NCBI RefSeq assembly: GCF_958979055.1
Contig: NC_084891.1
Span: 26,063,501 to 26,127,500, forward strand
From: Alnus glutinosa
Lineage: Eukaryota; Streptophyta; Magnoliopsida; Fagales; Betulaceae
Length of the DNA stretch: 64,000 nt
Reading direction: 5' to 3'
The notes under the pieces were generated by a model. It had not been told where the DNA came from, ran no database searches, and worked only from the letters and a program-made list of their open reading frames with translations. How positions within the stretch are numbered: the first letter of the stretch is position 1; each line of letters begins with the position of its first letter. The position numbers and the translations under genes are program-made. Of this stretch, positions 61,238 through 64,000 are shown one piece after another.

Positions 61238-62771
61238 TGTTTTTGAACTTTCATCACATTTGAAATTACCATTCCTAAAGTTTAAAAAATCTTAATTTAG
61301 TATATTAAATTTCTCCGTTAAGTTTTACCTTTAAATCTTAATGTCATAAGGGTGTAAAAACTACCTTTTTTTTTTTAATAGAAAAGAAAAAGTAAAAGAA
61401 ATTAAAAAGATTCGGGTTGGCCAGAATTTAATGGGATTTGCACCGAGTAACCTAACTAATAAAAAGAAAGAGATAATATAAAATAGAATCAAGTGGTATA
61501 AATTAATCATCATAGTTTAAAAAGAGAGAATGAAAATGAAAAGAAGTTGGACCTGGTAACCTGAGCATAAAACCAATCTTTAGTGTAGTCGCTAACGCCA
61601 ACCGTGTAAACCAAGTCGTTATCAGGATACAGTTCTGCGTATCTTTCCCACAAACCATACTGCCTAAACCTGCCCATTACAAATTTATGAAAGTCAAATT
61701 ATGCCATTCACCACCATATATGATTACGAGCAGGGCTAGATTAATATAAATCTGCTACACTATTTGTTCATGGAGCTAGGGCTGACCCTGTAGCCTTTTG
61801 GACTTCAGTCAGGTAGTATAGTGTTAAAATGGAACTAAATATGTATGTACTATAAGAGAAGTACTGCAAATTTTACTACATTTTCTTATAAATTGACGAG
61901 GCAGTGTCGCATAGTACTGTCACGTCAGCAGCACAATTCTCACCCTCTATTCAAGGACAGCGCCTCTGTCCAGCTCACCTTGGCGTGCCTCTTACATTGT
62001 TGCGTTCGCATTGGCATGGTCGGCCACCCCATAAAATCCCATGGCTAGTTAGAGACACATCGTAATAAAAAAACACACCGATAAACCCACAGGCAGCCAT
62101 GTGGCACTTCATCCATTCCCAGTAGTTTATTCTAGGGGGTGATTTGGCTGACATGGGTGTTACGTAGACTATCATGTCAGTTTAATAATTAACATGATAA
62201 ATCTCAGGTAAACTATCAAATCAATTTTTAATTTGTAAGAATATATAATAAAATTGGTATTACCCCCACATGTTATCCTAAATTCAAATCTTACTAATAA
62301 AAAAAAAATGTAAATGTAAAAAAAGAAAGTGGGTAACCTGTCGGGATGATTGACATAGAGTGTATTGATGTACTTTGGATTTGGATCAGGAACATAAAAC
62401 TCTGCGGCAGAACGATCAGGGATGCCTATTTCCCACAGCGTGGGGCCATCTCTTGGAGGCTCATAAACAAGATCACCAACATCAATATCATAACCTACGC
62501 ACCATATATCCATGTCACTTAAACCATAAATGTTCAGATTGTAACAAATTATATACATGTATATAACTTAAAAGTTAATTATATATAAGAAGAAATTAAT
62601 TAGAGTAAAAATTAATGAAATAATAATACCTGCTGTTATGTTAATGATAACATCATATTTGTAGTCCCCGACAAAACCTGGGATCCATGCATAAAGATTA
62701 TAATCCCCAGTACGTATATCATTAATCGTAAAATACCCATCCTCCTCTGCTTTGGTCCAAAATTGGTAGTC
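60645..62771 (-). CDS. Rhamnogalacturonate lyase, tandem copy 3 (RGL3), 3' part only
   Basis: Five exons match the last five of RGL2 in order and phase: 62630-62771, 62338-62494, 61553-61669, 61011-61140 and 60645-60887. They encode the end of the fn3-like domain (DYQFWTKAEEDGYF) and the whole CBM-like domain, ending GIMYDYLRLEGPPSSS. The exon at 61011-61140 is 3 nt longer than its homologues (one extra Lys in a KKKDSN stretch). No stop or frameshift was found. The preceding 91-nt exon, expected within about 400-600 bp, is absent from 62772-64000, where repeats lie instead. Either the intron is enlarged by insertions and the gene continues past the window, or the gene is broken. Confidence 0.88.
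61200..61235. repeat. (TA)n microsatellite in an RGL3 intron
   Basis: About sixteen TA units between the exons at 61011-61140 and 61553-61669. Confidence 0.9.
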
Positions 62772-62895
62772 CTAAAATTCAAACCAATAATTAATTGACG
62801 ATATGTTCAATGGTACGTGTGGATTTGTACAATTTATTATTATTATTTTTTGGTAGATTGATGACCATCTTTAAAAGAACAAAAATAGTATATGC

Positions 62896-62938
62896 AGGGG
62901 CGGAATTTGCTTATGCCCCCAAAAATTTTAAAAATCTT

Positions 62939-63005
<67 letters not shown>

Positions 63006-63108
63006 AATGTAGACCTTCAAAAATTAATTTTCTCACCCCTAAATTCTTCTTCTTTTTTTTTTTTTTCAGTCCCCACCCAACTAAAATTTATGGTTCCGCC
63101 CCTCACTC
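62896..63108. mobile_element. hAT-like MITE containing a long (TA)n tract
   Basis: The left end CAGGGGCGGAATT and the right end GGTTCCGCCCCT are inverted termini of the CAGGGGCGGA type seen in plant hAT elements. The (TA)n run at about 62943-63003 lies inside. GTATATG on the left and CTATATG on the right may be remnants of the target duplication, but they are not perfectly placed. Confidence 0.55.
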
Positions 63109-63375
63109 TATATGACTAGGTATCAGAGCAAAGAGTCCTTCTACACAGTAGACCTTTGTCCGTCTTTCATCAGCCCCTTTCCGACGTGGCAGTCCTATTT
63201 TATTAAAAAAAAATTGAAACCAAAATCACAAAATTTGAAACCAAAATCAGTGGTCGTCGAGAACAAAAACCATTTCCCCCCCCCCCATTTTCTTTCCCAC
63301 CAAAATCACGGCCTTGCCAACGCCGACGCCTTCCCCCCCATTTTGACTAGAAATCCGACGCCCTTTCGACTTCTC

Positions 63376-63690
63376 ACAGACCGGCACCGGATCTCCGAGG
63401 TTGCCCAGACCGGCCGTCCCAGCTCACACTCTCGAACCTAGAATAGACCGGCCGTTCCAGCTCACCGGCCCACCGATCGGCGCCCAGATCGACTCCCAGC
63501 TCTCCCACAGACCGCCACGGGATCTCCGACGTTGCCCAGACCGGCCGTCCCAGCTCTCACTCTCGAACCCAGCACAGACCGGCCGTCCCGTCCCAGCTCT
63601 CTCTCTCGAACCCAGCACAGAGCATCGCGGATCTCGATCTCCGACCTGGTCCGACGAGGAGCGCCAGAGCGGACCACGAGCACCGCCGAT
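63376..63690. repeat. GC-rich tandem repeat, ~131 bp unit
   Basis: ACAGACCGG(C)ACC...GGATCTCCGAGGTTGCCCAG starts at 63376 and returns as ACAGACCGCCACGGGATCTCCGACGTTGCCCAG at 63507. Both are followed by ACCGGCCGTCCCAGCTC and ACTCTCGAACC. Partial shorter echoes follow to about 63690. The long ORFs on both strands here are products of the repeat. Confidence 0.7.
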
Positions 63691-64000
63691 CACCAGTCAG
63701 TCTCCCTCTCTCTCTCCGACTCTCTCTCTCTCTTTCACTCGGATCCAGCAGACCAACGCAGATCTCCGACGAGGAGCGCCAGAGCCGGCCTCCTTCTCTC
63801 CCAGTTTTCTTCCAACAACTTTTCAAAGAATTTGAAGCAAATACAAAGATTCAGAGAGAAAGAGAGAGCGAACCAGTTGACTTTCGAGATTAACCCATTA
63901 CTTTGAAATCAAAATCTAGAGGAATTTGAAGAATCGAAGATGGAAAAAGTTACCTAAAATGTCACAGGTTATGGAAATTTGAGGAACAAACCCAAAAGCC
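63691..64000. other. Unassigned sequence at the window end
   Basis: Starts with a CT-rich run (about 63700-63740), then ordinary sequence with GAGAGAAAGAGAGAG near 63853. No gene or RGL exon seen. With the block above it could be the 5' region of another gene or a retroelement. Confidence 0.4.

Noticed and set aside
63118-63131. A copia primer binding site (GGTATCAGAGC) marking an LTR element in RGL3
   Set aside because: The motif lacks the leading TG of the usual site, no LTR end precedes it, and no gag follows in the visible 0.9 kb. It remains possible if an element continues beyond the window.
63401-63906. Proline/arginine-rich protein genes on both strands
   Set aside because: The long ORFs follow from a GC-rich tandem repeat without stops in several frames. 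There is no family motif or splice evidence.

Overview
This is nuclear DNA from a flowering plant, very probably a eudicot and possibly a woody one. Genes have many short exons with GT-AG introns in AT-rich DNA. Three encode recognisable plant or eukaryotic housekeeping proteins, and a plant-type pectin-lyase family is tandemly duplicated. Much of the rest is miniature inverted-repeat elements, retroposon remains and microsatellites. I see no operons, CRISPR arrays, origins or prokaryotic features. The species cannot be fixed from the sequence alone.

Layout. (a) 1-457: the 3' end of a dead LINE. (b) 4129-8227, minus: an intact three-exon gene for the TFIIA gamma subunit, with a 3.66 kb second intron. 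(c) 8.6-14.9 kb: gene-poor DNA with a hAT-like element, other terminal-inverted-repeat elements and a 0.6 kb foldback. (d) 15084-19729, plus: enhancer of rudimentary homolog, whose first coding exon is only the ATG. (e) 19.7-22.2 kb: hairpin-type repeats. (f) 22366-24259, plus: nuclear gene for the bacterial-type organellar ribosomal protein bS16. (g) 25339-26307: a retroposed insertion flanked by a 15-bp target duplication. (h) 26985-27455, plus: a two-exon gene for a 93-residue protein of unknown function. (i) about 27930-30243, minus: a decayed, 3'-truncated Ty1/copia element. (j) 31181 to the window end, minus: a tandem array of rhamnogalacturonate lyase genes (family PL4). RGL1 (31181-39678, 638 aa) and RGL2 (45549-55536, 666 aa) are intact. 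RGL3 (60645-62771) shows only its last five exons. A decayed duplicate of the RGL2 promoter and start codon lies at 59227-59460.

How the genes relate. The four single genes have general roles: transcription initiation, RNA metabolism, organelle translation, and one unknown. They show no sign of working together. The RGL array is the one functional cluster. Its products should cleave the rhamnogalacturonan-I backbone of pectin. RGL2 starts with a hydrophobic leader encoded by its own small exon; I found no such exon for RGL1.

I found no clear new biological system. The best observations concern birth and decay within the RGL array, and several mobile-element insertions whose target-site duplications can be read directly: a pair of Mutator-like MITEs, one with a second palindrome nested inside; a 15-bp duplication around a retroposon; and a SINE. 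All exon boundaries were placed by eye from GT-AG signals, reading frame and paralogue comparison.
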